DNA of 64,000 nt, taken from assembly GCA_020632655.1 (NCBI GenBank), contig JACKFD010000018.1, forward strand, positions 1 through 64,000. Direction: 5' to 3'. The DNA comes from Spirochaetaceae bacterium (lineage in GTDB: Bacteria; Myxococcota_A; UBA9160; UBA4427). The first letter of the stretch is position 1. Each line of letters opens with the position of its first letter. Made by a program: the position numbers and the translations under genes. Positions 44,238 to 52,700 of this stretch are shown here, piece after piece. The notes below the pieces were generated by a model, which ran no database searches, was not told where the DNA came from, and saw only the letters and a program-made list of their open reading frames with translations.

Positions 44238-44393
44238 CCGGCCCGCTCCGCAAAGCGCTCCGACCGAAGCCGATCGTCCGACGGGTCTCGCGATCCGGGC
44301 CCCGTCGCGCGATGCTCCCGCGACCCCCCGCCCTTCGTGCGTCGCACGCCCGACCCGCTCTGCGTCGCGACCGCCTGCGAGAGTCTGCCGACC

Positions 44394-47132
44394 ATGGAAC
44401 GCATCGAAGCCGCGCTGAGCGAAGGTCTCGTCCGATGGGGCGCGCTCGTCCAGCGGAATGCGAAGCCCCTGCTCATCGGCGTCGCCGTCGCCACGCTCCT
44501 GCTCGGCGCGTACGCAGCGACGCATCTCGGCATCAACTCCGACAACGTGACGCTCGTCTCGGATCGTCTCGAGGCCCGCCGCAACTACCTCGAGTTCACG
44601 CGCAGCTTCCCGAACATCGAGAACGTGATGCTCGTGGTCGTCGAGGGCGAGACGCCGGAGCTCGCCCGGGCCGCGACCGAGACCCTCGAACGCGCGCTCG
44701 CCGAGCGACCCGACCTCTTCGACGAGGTCTACATCCCGGGCTCGGGCGAGTTCTTCCAGAAGCACGGCCTGCTCTACCGCGACCTCGACGACCTCGACGA
44801 GTTCGCGCTGCAGATCGCGAACGTGCAGCCGATCCTGACCGCCCTCGAGCGGCAGCCGACCGTCGCGAACCTCGCCAGCCTGATCCAGATGGGCCTCGAG
44901 CAGCGCGAGCAGGCGGACGAGACCCTGGCCGATCTCGCGCTCCTGCTCGACCGCGTCGGCGAAGCGACCGTCGAAGCCTACGAGGAGTTCCCCCTCGCGA
45001 TCTCCTGGGAAGAGATCCTGCTGCGCGGCTCGTCGGTCGAGAGCGTCAAGCGCTGGGTGATCGTCGTCGATCCCGTGCTCGACTTCGGCAGCCTCTTCGC
45101 CGCCGCGAAGCCGATGGCGGAGATCCGTCGGATCGCGGGCGAGCACGGACTCGACGAGGACCACGGCATCCGCGTCCGCCTGACGGGCAACCCCGTCCTG
45201 AACTACGAGGAGATGAAGGGCCTGCTCTGGGACATCGGCATCGGCGGCGTCATCACGTTCTTCTTCGTGGTCGCCGTCCTCGCCCGGGCCTTCCGCTCGC
45301 TCAAGCTCGTGGTCGCTTCGGTCGTGACGCTGCTCGTCGGCCTCGTCTGGACCGGTGCCTTCGCCGCCGCGACCGTCGGCTCGCTCAACCTGATCAGTCT
45401 CTCCTTCGCGATCCTCTTCATCGGCCTCGGCGTCGACTTCACGATCCACCTCGGCATGGCCTACGTCGACGGCCTGCGCGGCGCGGCGCGGCATCTCGGT
45501 CTCGCAGAGCAGTCCGACGCGCCCGAGGACGAGACACACCGGGCCGCGCTCGACCACGCGAACGCCCTCGCTCTCGAGCACGCCATGCGGCACGTCGGCA
45601 GCTCCCTCGTCCTCTGCACGATCACGACGGCGATCGGCTTCTTCGTCTTCATCCCGACCGACAACATCGGCGTCGCCGAGCTCGGCCTCGTGGCCGGCAG
45701 CGGCATGATCGTGAACCTGATCCTGACCTCCGTGCTCTACCCCGCTCTGCTCTCGACGGTCTGTCGCCTCCACCCGATCCGCGACGTCACGCGCGACATG
45801 GGCTTCCGCAACACCCGCTTCGGCCGGATCTCCGAGCAGCACCCCGTCTTCGTGACGGGGGTGGCCGCGACCCTGCTCGTCTTCGGCGCCTGGAAGGCCT
45901 TCGACGTCGAGATCGACGCGAACGTCGTGCGCATGCGCGACCCGGGCACGGAGAGCGTCCAGGTCTTCAACGAGATGCTCGAGGAAGCGGGGGAGCGCTC
46001 ACCCTGGCCGATGGACACGATCGCTACGGACCTCGCCGAGGCGGAGCGGATCGCCGAGGCGGTCGAGGCGCTGCCCGTCGTCGACGTCGCTCTCACGCTC
46101 GCGGACTACGTACCCAAGGACCAGGACGAGAAGCTGATGATCCTCGAGGACGTCGGCCTCGTCCTCGACGCGCCGCGCGGCACGCCGACCCATCCGGCTG
46201 CGCCCTCGACGGGGGAGCAGGTCGCAGCACTCCGCTCGCTGCGCGACTTCCTCGCCGATCCCGAGCTCGACGTCGATCCCAGCGTGCTGGGCGGCAGCAT
46301 GCGGGCCCTGCGCGAGCGGCTCGACGAGTTCCTCGCGCGGATCGATGCGGGCGACGACGTCCCGGGCGCCCTCGCGCGGCTCGAGCAGGTGCTGCTCGGC
46401 GGCCTGACGGGGCAGCTCGAGCGGCTGCGCGCGTCGACCCTGGTCGAACCGGTCAGCCTCGACGATCTCCCCGCCCAGCTGCGCGATCGGATGCTGACGG
46501 CGGACGGTCGCGCGCGCGTGACGATCTACCCCGCCGAGCGGATGACCGAGGAGGCAGCCTTCACGCGCTTCGCCCGGGAGGTGCAGAGCGTCGTGCCGGG
46601 TGCGACGGGCCTGCCCATGAACATGATCGCCTTCGCCGAGGCGACGCGGGACTCGTTCTACGAGGCGATCGTCGCGGCGGCGGTCCTGATCACGCTCTTC
46701 CTCGCCGTGCTGTGGCGACGCCCGATGCCCGTCCTGCTGGTGCTCGCGCCGCTCCTCTTGAGCAACGTCCTGACGGTCGGCTTGATGGCGACCTTCGGGA
46801 TCGCCTTCAACTTCGCGAACGTCGTCGTGATCCCACTGCTGCTCGGCATTGGCGTCGACTCCGGCATCCACCTCGTGCATCGCGCCGAGCAGCTCGCCCG
46901 GGGAAGCGGCGACGGCGAGCTGCTCGGCAGCACGACCGCCCGCGCCGTCTTCTACAGCGCCCTCACGACGACCGTCAGCTTCGGCACCCTCGCCCTCTCG
47001 GGCCATCGCGGCGTCGCCTCGCTCGGCGTCGTGCTCACGATCGGGATGGTGCTGACCGTGCTGAGCAACCTCGTCGTGCTGCCGGCGTTGCTGGCCTTCG
47101 GGCGACGGGGCGGTCGCGGCATGGCGAGCTGA
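44394..47132 (+). CDS. RND/MMPL transporter, hopanoid-type (HpnN-like)
   Basis: A 912-residue inner-membrane pump of the RND superfamily with the two-fold repeat of an N-terminal helix, large periplasmic loop and five-helix membrane bundle. The proton-relay segments include LFIGLGVDFTIHLGMAYVDG in the first half and LLGIGVDSGIHLVHRAE in the second, where the shared GVD is typical of HpnN and MMPL proteins. HpnN moves hopanoids to the outer membrane; no squalene-hopene cyclase gene is here, so a lipid or glycolipid cargo linked to the genes upstream is also possible. Length matches HpnN (about 860-920). The ATG at 44394 is used because residues upstream are atypical. Confidence 0.85.
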   Translation: MERIEAALSEGLVRWGALVQRNAKPLLIGVAVATLLLGAYAATHLGINSDNVTLVSDRLEARRNYLEFTRSFPNIENVMLVVVEGETPELARAATETLERALAERPDLFDEVYIPGSGEFFQKHGLLYRDLDDLDEFALQIANVQPILTALERQPTVANLASLIQMGLEQREQADETLADLALLLDRVGEATVEAYEEFPLAISWEEILLRGSSVESVKRWVIVVDPVLDFGSLFAAAKPMAEIRRIAGEHGLDEDHGIRVRLTGNPVLNYEEMKGLLWDIGIGGVITFFFVVAVLARAFRSLKLVVASVVTLLVGLVWTGAFAAATVGSLNLISLSFAILFIGLGVDFTIHLGMAYVDGLRGAARHLGLAEQSDAPEDETHRAALDHANALALEHAMRHVGSSLVLCTITTAIGFFVFIPTDNIGVAELGLVAGSGMIVNLILTSVLYPALLSTVCRLHPIRDVTRDMGFRNTRFGRISEQHPVFVTGVAATLLVFGAWKAFDVEIDANVVRMRDPGTESVQVFNEMLEEAGERSPWPMDTIATDLAEAERIAEAVEALPVVDVALTLADYVPKDQDEKLMILEDVGLVLDAPRGTPTHPAAPSTGEQVAALRSLRDFLADPELDVDPSVLGGSMRALRERLDEFLARIDAGDDVPGALARLEQVLLGGLTGQLERLRASTLVEPVSLDDLPAQLRDRMLTADGRARVTIYPAERMTEEAAFTRFAREVQSVVPGATGLPMNMIAFAEATRDSFYEAIVAAAVLITLFLAVLWRRPMPVLLVLAPLLLSNVLTVGLMATFGIAFNFANVVVIPLLLGIGVDSGIHLVHRAEQLARGSGDGELLGSTTARAVFYSALTTTVSFGTLALSGHRGVASLGVVLTIGMVLTVLSNLVVLPALLAFGRRGGRGMAS

Positions 47133-47265
47133 GACCGGGGTACGCCCGCCGCCGAACGGCGAGCTGAGGTCGGGGTACGCCCGCCGCCGAACGGCGAGCT
47201 GAGGTCGGGGTACGCCCGCCGCCGAACGGCGAGCTGAGGTCGGGGTACGCCCGCCGCGGAACGGC
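47126..47265 (+). repeat. Four tandem 35-bp repeats after the RND gene
   Basis: Units begin at 47126, 47161, 47196 and 47231, each 35 bp (starting GAGCTGAG, ending GCCGAACGGC or GCGGAACGGC) with two or three base differences between copies. The first unit covers the last codons and the stop of the RND gene (GAGCTGA). The block fills the gap to the convergent NFACT gene. There are no spacers, so it is a simple tandem repeat, not a CRISPR. The GGGGTACG core could be a protein site, but nothing proves it. Confidence 0.9.
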
Positions 47266-47285
47266 GCCGCGCGGGCTCGACGTCG

Positions 47286-48788
47286 TCAATCGTCGATCCG
47301 CGCGGCGAGCAGTCGTTCGAGCCGCGCCGCCTCGCGACGCAGATGGATCGACTTGCCTCCAGTCACGTAGACGAGACCCTTCTTCGCACCCTTCGGCTTC
47401 TTCACGTTCTTGATCGGTACGACGTGCACGTCCGCCCGCCCCGCGTTCTTCTGCTTCGAGAAGTGAACAGCGAGCTCGCAGGCATCGAGCACCGACTCGG
47501 CCGGCGGATCGTCCCGGCCTTCGGTCCGCAGGATGACGTGACTGCCGGGAGCACCGTCGAGATGGAAGAAGAGGTCCTTCCCCCGTGCGAGCTTCGTCGA
47601 CAGCACGTCGTTCGCTTCGTCGCTGCGGCCGACCCAGATCTCGAGACCATCGAGGCTGCGGTAGCGGCGCGGGTGGAGCTTGCGCGGCAGGTTGCGAAAG
47701 GCGGCCGGCAGGGCGTGCTTCTCGACGGCAGCCCGCGCCGACCCGCCGCTCGCCTCGGCTCGCCCACCCGGCCTCGCGAGCAGGCGCCGCACGTCGTCCC
47801 GCTCGAGAAGCGACTCGACGCCGTCCGTTCCTTCGAGCTCGGTCGCCAGCCGATCGAGGCTCTCGACCACCTCCCGTGCGGCCTCGAGCTGACCGCCTGC
47901 CTTCGCGAGACGACGCAGCAGCTTCTGGTAGCGCTTGAAGATCGCCTCGAGGTTCGCCTTCGGCGAGCGGCGTGGGTCGAGGGGGATCTCGACCGCCGCC
48001 CCGGTCTCGAAGTCTTCGACCGTGACCGACTCGGCGCCCGGGGCGATGCGAGCGAGATTCGCCTTCAGGAGCTCGCCGTGCCGTTGCAGGGTGTTGGCCT
48101 CCTCGGCCTCCGCGAGCTCGGCTTCGATCCGCTCGAGGCGACGCAGGGCGGCCTTGCGCTCGCGTCGGATCGCCTGCTCGAGCAGTCGCCGATCGTCGCC
48201 CTCTTCCCGGCGCTCCGTCGTCTCGGCATAACGTTCCGAGATCGCTTCGAGCAGCGCGAGTCCTTCGAGCGCGGGAAATCGATCGTCGCCCCGCCTCGGT
48301 GCCGCGGTCCCTGGATCGACCCAGGGAGCACCCGGGGCGAGCTCACCGCGCGTCTCCGCGAGCGGACGCAGCGCCAGCACGAGACGGTCCTCGGCGTCGA
48401 GCAGATAGAGATTGCTGCGCCGCCCGAAGATCGAGAGCAGCAGGACGAACTCGCCTTCCTCGGCCGAGAAGCGCAGGGCGAGCTGCCGATCGTCGCCCCG
48501 GAGCGTGGCGCCCTCGAGTCGGGCACGCGAGAGGTGCGCGCGCAGGTAGGCGCTGAAGGCGGGGAGCTGGTCCGGCGCCTTCGGCATGCGGTCGAGGACG
48601 CCGACATGAGCGAGCTCCGGGCGCGCGTCGAGGTCGACGACGCATTTCGTGCGCTCGTCCTCGGCCCGGCGGTAGATCTGGAAGGCGAGCCGGCCCTTGT
48701 CAGGCTCGACCCATCGTTCCACCCGCCCGCCCACGAGCGTGGTCCCGATCGCCGTGGCAACCCGCTCGAGCTCGACCAGACTCAGCAT
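47286..48788 (-). CDS. NFACT-family protein (Rqc2/FbpA homologue)
   Basis: A 500-residue protein of the NEMF/Rqc2/FbpA family, which in bacteria (RqcH) binds split 50S subunits carrying peptidyl-tRNA and helps tag or release stalled chains. Domains in order: an N-terminal NFACT-N domain (IGTTLVGGRVERWVEPDKG, FAYLRAHLSRARL region), a central coiled coil rich in Glu/Arg (RRLERIEAELAEAEEANTLQ), and the C-terminal NFACT-R domain with ARGKDLFFHLDGAPGSHVIL and the VYVTGGKSIHLR tail. The ATG at 48788 begins the family's N-terminus; readings further upstream enter mutM. It lies 13 bp after mutM. Confidence 0.9.
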   Translation of the reverse strand: MLSLVELERVATAIGTTLVGGRVERWVEPDKGRLAFQIYRRAEDERTKCVVDLDARPELAHVGVLDRMPKAPDQLPAFSAYLRAHLSRARLEGATLRGDDRQLALRFSAEEGEFVLLLSIFGRRSNLYLLDAEDRLVLALRPLAETRGELAPGAPWVDPGTAAPRRGDDRFPALEGLALLEAISERYAETTERREEGDDRRLLEQAIRRERKAALRRLERIEAELAEAEEANTLQRHGELLKANLARIAPGAESVTVEDFETGAAVEIPLDPRRSPKANLEAIFKRYQKLLRRLAKAGGQLEAAREVVESLDRLATELEGTDGVESLLERDDVRRLLARPGGRAEASGGSARAAVEKHALPAAFRNLPRKLHPRRYRSLDGLEIWVGRSDEANDVLSTKLARGKDLFFHLDGAPGSHVILRTEGRDDPPAESVLDACELAVHFSKQKNAGRADVHVVPIKNVKKPKGAKKGLVYVTGGKSIHLRREAARLERLLAARIDD

Positions 48789-48801
48789 TCGATGTCCATC
48801 G

Positions 48802-49677
48802 TCATCGCTGGCACCGCGCGCAGTAGTGGGTCGAGCGCTGGGCCACGATCCGGCGCCGGATCGGATCGCCACAGACGAGACAGGGCTCCCCTTTCCGACC
48901 GTAGACCCGGCGCTCGTCCTGGTAGCCACCGTCGGCGCCGTCCGGCGCCACGTAGTCGCTGATGCTCGAGCCGCCGGTCTCGATCGAGCGTTCGAGCACG
49001 CGATGCAGACCCGCACAGATCGCATCGCACTCGCGCCGCGTGACGCGCCCGGCCGCGCGACCGGGCCGTACCCCGGCCAGGAAGAGCGCCTCGTCGGCGT
49101 AGATGTTGCCGACCCCCGCCGCGACGGACTGATCGAGGAGCATCGCCTTGATCGCCACCCGCCGACCGCGACACGCACGAAAGAGCGCCTGGCCATCGAG
49201 CTCGAGGGCGTCGGTCCCCAGCCGGTCCAGCCGGGCGTTGTCTTCGCCCGCGGCGATCCATTGGACCTTGCCGAACTTGCGCACGTCCCGGAAGAAGACG
49301 CGCGGCCCGCGACCCTCGAGGGTGAGTCGCAGATGCGTGTGCTCGTCGGGCTCGAAGCGATGCTGGGCCTCGGGGGGCAGCGAGGCGCGGGCGGTCGCGG
49401 AGAGCAGCCGCACGCTCGTCGCCTCGCTCGAGAAGAGCTGGCCGGTCATGCCGAGATGGAGCAGCAGCCGATCCCCACCGCCCAGATCCGCGACCAGATA
49501 TTTGCCCGCGCGATCGAGCGCCTCGACGCGACGCCCGACGAGCGAACGGCGCAGCTGCTCGGGCGGCGTCAGGAAGAAGTAGCTCGGACGCGTGGTCTCG
49601 ACGGACTCGATGCGGCGGCCGACGAGCAGCGGTGCGATGCGGCGGCGCGTGGTCTCGACCTCCGGCAGCTCGGGCAT
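48802..49677 (-). CDS. mutM: Formamidopyrimidine-DNA glycosylase (Fpg/MutM)
   Basis: A 291-residue base-excision enzyme that removes 8-oxoguanine and other oxidised purines. The N-terminal active-site strand is PELPEVETTRRRI, where the first Pro after Met is the Schiff-base nucleophile. The helix-two-turn-helix is QSVAAGVGNIYADEALF, and the C-terminal zinc finger is CLVCGDPIRRRIVAQRST followed by YCARC. Length is normal. GGAGG lies 10 nt before the ATG. It is divergent from recX across only 43 bp, so the two share a promoter region, and it is followed by the NFACT gene. Confidence 0.95.
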   Translation of the reverse strand: MPELPEVETTRRRIAPLLVGRRIESVETTRPSYFFLTPPEQLRRSLVGRRVEALDRAGKYLVADLGGGDRLLLHLGMTGQLFSSEATSVRLLSATARASLPPEAQHRFEPDEHTHLRLTLEGRGPRVFFRDVRKFGKVQWIAAGEDNARLDRLGTDALELDGQALFRACRGRRVAIKAMLLDQSVAAGVGNIYADEALFLAGVRPGRAAGRVTRRECDAICAGLHRVLERSIETGGSSISDYVAPDGADGGYQDERRVYGRKGEPCLVCGDPIRRRIVAQRSTHYCARCQR

Positions 49678-49720
49678 CGCGACGAATCCTCCAGGCGCCC
49701 GATTTGGTAGCGTGGGGTGC

Positions 49721-50344
49721 ATGGAATCGCATCGGCCGCCCCCCCGAGCGCGGCGCCCTCTCGCCACCGCGACGACGCGCGAGGACGCGCCTTCCGCGAG
49801 CGCCCGAGCCCGGCGGACCCCACTCGACGAGGGCTGGCTCGAGCAGGAGGGCATGCGGCACGCGGCGCGCTGGGAGACCTCGCGACGCGATCTCGCGGCG
49901 AAGCTCGAGCAGAAGCTCCTGCGCAGGTGCGAGCGGAGCGGCGAGGATCCCGAGGACTGGCGCGCCCGGATCCCCGACGTCGTCGCACGACTCGCCGAGC
50001 AGGGCTACGTCGACGACCGACGACTCGGGCGACTGCTCGTCGCGCGACTCCGGCGCGAGGGACGCTCGACGCAGCGCATCCTCGCCCAGCTCGAACGACG
50101 CGGGGTACCGGACGAGATCGCCCGGGAGCTGGTCGAGGACCTCGAGCCGGCAGCCGCGCGGGAGCGTGAGATCGACGCGGCCTTCCGACTCGCGCGCCGG
50201 CGCCGGATCGGTCCCTACACCCCCGATCCCGACCGGCGCGAAGCGGATCGGGAGCGCCATCTGGCGATCCTGGGACGGCAGGGCTTCTCGCTCGAGACGG
50301 CGCTCTGCGTCGTCGACGCCGAGTCGCCGGGGAGCCTCGAGTGA
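49721..50344 (+). CDS. recX: Regulatory protein RecX
   Basis: A 207-residue protein with tandem three-helix RecX repeats: LEQKLLRRCERSGEDPEDW, VVARLAEQGYVDDRRLGRLL and ILAQLERRGVPDEIARELVED. RecX inhibits RecA filaments. The Arg/Pro-rich first 35 residues and the length are longer than in E. coli RecX, which is common in other groups. No recA is adjacent, so it is not the usual recA-recX pair. The stop overlaps the pqqB start by one base (TGATG), which links recX to the PQQ genes in one transcript. Confidence 0.85.
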   Translation: MESHRPPPRARRPLATATTREDAPSASARARRTPLDEGWLEQEGMRHAARWETSRRDLAAKLEQKLLRRCERSGEDPEDWRARIPDVVARLAEQGYVDDRRLGRLLVARLRREGRSTQRILAQLERRGVPDEIARELVEDLEPAAAREREIDAAFRLARRRRIGPYTPDPDRREADRERHLAILGRQGFSLETALCVVDAESPGSLE

Positions 50345-51237
50345 TGCGGGTCCTGGTCCTGGGGTCCGGCATCGCCTCGGGTCTGCCCGGCTGGAACGAC
50401 GGCTCGGCGGCGGCGCTGCGTGCGCGAACGGGGGATCCGGATCTACCGCGACGGCGCGCGAGCGCACTGGCCGTGTCGGCGGACGGCGTCCGCTACAGCC
50501 TCGTCGAAGCACCCTTCGACCTGACGGCGATGCTGACGCGGTCCCCACGCTTCGCGCCGGCGGCAGGGACCCGCGCCGTACCGCTCGACACCCTCGTGCT
50601 GACGACGGGCGACCTCGACGCCTGCGCCGGCGCACTCGCGCTGCGTGGTTCGCTCTCGGTCCGGATCGCATCCTCGATCGGCGTGCGCACGGCGCTGCTC
50701 GACCACGACGCCTCCTTCCGAGCCCTCGAGCCCATCTGGACCGGCTTTCCCTGGGATCGCCCCTTCCCCCTCGATCGGGAGGAGCGGCTCGAGGGACGCC
50801 TCTTCCCCCTCCCCGGCCCCCCACCCGACCACCTGCGAGAGGTCGCACCGACCTCCGGCCGCGCCCGCTGCGGTCTTCGGATCACCGACCAGGACACGGG
50901 CGCTCGACTGGTCTGGGCGCCCCGCATCGCGCGACTCGACTCGGCGACGCTGGCCGAGCTGGGCAGCGCGGATCTGCGTCTCGTCGATGGGACCTGTTAT
51001 GCGGACGCGGAGGCCGTGCAGATCCGACCGGGCGTACGGCGTGCCACGGAGCTCGGGCACGTCCCGATCGATGGAAGGGAGGGCTCCCTCGCCTGGCTCG
51101 CGGGCTTGCAGGGACGCTCGCTCTACGTTCACCTCTCTGCGACCAACCCCGCCTGTGATGCGACCAGCGCGGAGCGAGCACGCATCGAGCAGGCCGGAAT
51201 CGGGGTCGCCTCGGACGATCTGGAGATCGAAACGTGA
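50344..51237 (+). CDS. pqqB: PqqB-like metallo-hydrolase of PQQ biosynthesis
   Basis: A 297-residue beta-lactamase-fold protein recognisable as PqqB by MRVLVLGSGIASGLPGWN, DACAGALALRG, LVWAPRIARLDSATLAE, LVDGTCY, RATELGHVPI and HLSATNPACD; PqqB acts in formation of pyrroloquinoline quinone. Two metal-related features usual in PqqB are changed here: the early Cys cluster (WNCNC) reads WNDGS (residues 17-21), and the DLDH/QIDH histidine reads DLDA (90-93). Either the enzyme has diverged or it is not active in the same way. It overlaps recX by one base and the pqqDE gene by 4 bp (GTGA). Confidence 0.8.
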   Translation: MRVLVLGSGIASGLPGWNDGSAAALRARTGDPDLPRRRASALAVSADGVRYSLVEAPFDLTAMLTRSPRFAPAAGTRAVPLDTLVLTTGDLDACAGALALRGSLSVRIASSIGVRTALLDHDASFRALEPIWTGFPWDRPFPLDREERLEGRLFPLPGPPPDHLREVAPTSGRARCGLRITDQDTGARLVWAPRIARLDSATLAELGSADLRLVDGTCYADAEAVQIRPGVRRATELGHVPIDGREGSLAWLAGLQGRSLYVHLSATNPACDATSAERARIEQAGIGVASDDLEIET

Positions 51238-52700
51238 GCGCGTACCAACCCGTCCTGTCGCGTCATGCCTCGCTCAAGAGCCGCCCCGAAGGCGACGTGC
51301 TCGTGCTGCCGGAGCGCGCCGTCCGTCTCGGGGGAAGTGGCGGCGAGATCCTGCGACTGTGCGGAGGAGGTCGGAGCGTCAAGGACATCGTCGACGCGCT
51401 CGAGGCCCGCTACTCCGGAACCCCGCGTCTGGAGTTGTCGGACGAAGTCCGACGCTTCCTCGCGGAGATGCAGTCACTCGGGGGTGTCGAGTCGGCGGAC
51501 GTGCGTTCGGGCGGGGAGGATCCGTCCGGCGTCGAAGCCGGGCCGCGCGACGCGGCCGTCGTGCCGCCGACGCCGACGCGACGGCTCCCGACCGCGACGG
51601 CGGACGAGGGGCCCCTCGAGACGAGCTCGGCGACGCGTGCGGTCCCGGCTCCGCTCAACCTGATCGCCGAGCTGACGTACCGCTGTCCGCTCCAATGCGC
51701 CTACTGCTCGAATCCGCTCGACTTCCGATCACGCCGCGAGGCACTCGGCGCGGAGGACTGGGGACGCGTCTTCGAGCAGGCGTCGCGACTCGGCGTCGTC
51801 CACCTCGGACTTACGGGAGGCGAGCCGAGCACGCGCGCCGATCTCGAAGAGATCGTCGATCGCGCGTTCGCGGCCGACCTCTATCCGCATCTCGTGACGG
51901 CCGGACTCCCCCTGACACCCGAGCGACTCGAGGCGCTCGCCCGCCGCGGTCTACGCAGCGTCCAGGTCTCGTTCCAGGACGCCACCCCGGCCGCCTCGGA
52001 TGCGATGGCCGGCACGGAGAGCTTCGAGCGCAAGCGTGCGATCGGCAAGCACACGGTCGCGCTCGGGCTCTCCCTAACTCTCAATTGTGTGCTGCATCGG
52101 CAGAACCTCGCGTCCGTGCCTGCGCTGATCGAGCTGGCACTCGAGCTCGGCGCGGATCGGCTCGAGCTGGCCAATACGCAGTACCACGGCTGGGCCTACC
52201 TGAATCGCGGCGCGCTCATGCCGACGCGCGACCAGCTCGACCGGGCGAGCGAGGCGGTCCGAGGGGCCGAGGAACGCGCGAAGGCCGCGGGGCTGACGAT
52301 GCTCTTCGTGCGGCCGGACTACTTCACGGATCGACCGAAGCCCTGCATGGGGGGATGGGGGCGGCTCGCGATGGTCGTGGATCCGACGGGCTGCGTGCTG
52401 CCGTGTCACGACGCCGTGACGATCCCGGGGCTCGAGTTCTGGAACGTGCGCGAGCACTCCGTCGCCAAGTGCTGGCACGAGGCGCCGGGCATGAGCGCCT
52501 ACCGGGGCTTCGAGTGGATGCGTGATCCGTGTCGGGCCTGCCCGGAGCGCGAGCGCGATTTCGGTGGCTGTCGATGTCAGGCGTTTCGCATCGCCGGGGA
52601 TGCGGCCGCGACGGATCCGGCCTGCGCGCTCTCAGCGCATCACGGCCGGATCGTCGCTGCGCGCGAGCCAGACCTGGAGCGCCTCGTCCCCAGAAGATGA
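51234..52700 (+). CDS. PqqD-PqqE fusion (radical SAM peptide cross-linking enzyme)
   Basis: A 488-residue protein joining PqqD, the peptide chaperone, to PqqE, the radical SAM enzyme that forms the Glu-Tyr carbon-carbon link in the PqqA peptide. Residues about 1-90 have the PqqD shape (DVLVLPERAVRLGGSGGEIL, ARYSG, EVRRFLAEMQSLG); a Pro/Thr linker follows to about 140; the radical SAM site is CPLQCAYC (C151, C155, C158) with LTGGEPSTR. The SPASM domain binds further clusters in KPCMGGWG, PTGCVLPCHDAV and DPCRACPERE with GGCRCQ. The protein is within the length of a fused pair. pqqA and pqqC are not in the window. Its 3' end overlaps the convergent protease gene by 61 bp. Confidence 0.88.
   Translation: MSAYQPVLSRHASLKSRPEGDVLVLPERAVRLGGSGGEILRLCGGGRSVKDIVDALEARYSGTPRLELSDEVRRFLAEMQSLGGVESADVRSGGEDPSGVEAGPRDAAVVPPTPTRRLPTATADEGPLETSSATRAVPAPLNLIAELTYRCPLQCAYCSNPLDFRSRREALGAEDWGRVFEQASRLGVVHLGLTGGEPSTRADLEEIVDRAFAADLYPHLVTAGLPLTPERLEALARRGLRSVQVSFQDATPAASDAMAGTESFERKRAIGKHTVALGLSLTLNCVLHRQNLASVPALIELALELGADRLELANTQYHGWAYLNRGALMPTRDQLDRASEAVRGAEERAKAAGLTMLFVRPDYFTDRPKPCMGGWGRLAMVVDPTGCVLPCHDAVTIPGLEFWNVREHSVAKCWHEAPGMSAYRGFEWMRDPCRACPERERDFGGCRCQAFRIAGDAAATDPACALSAHHGRIVAAREPDLERLVPRR

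Noticed and set aside
47126..47265. CRISPR-like array
   Set aside because: Four 35-bp units follow each other without spacers and no cas gene is present, so it is a simple tandem repeat.
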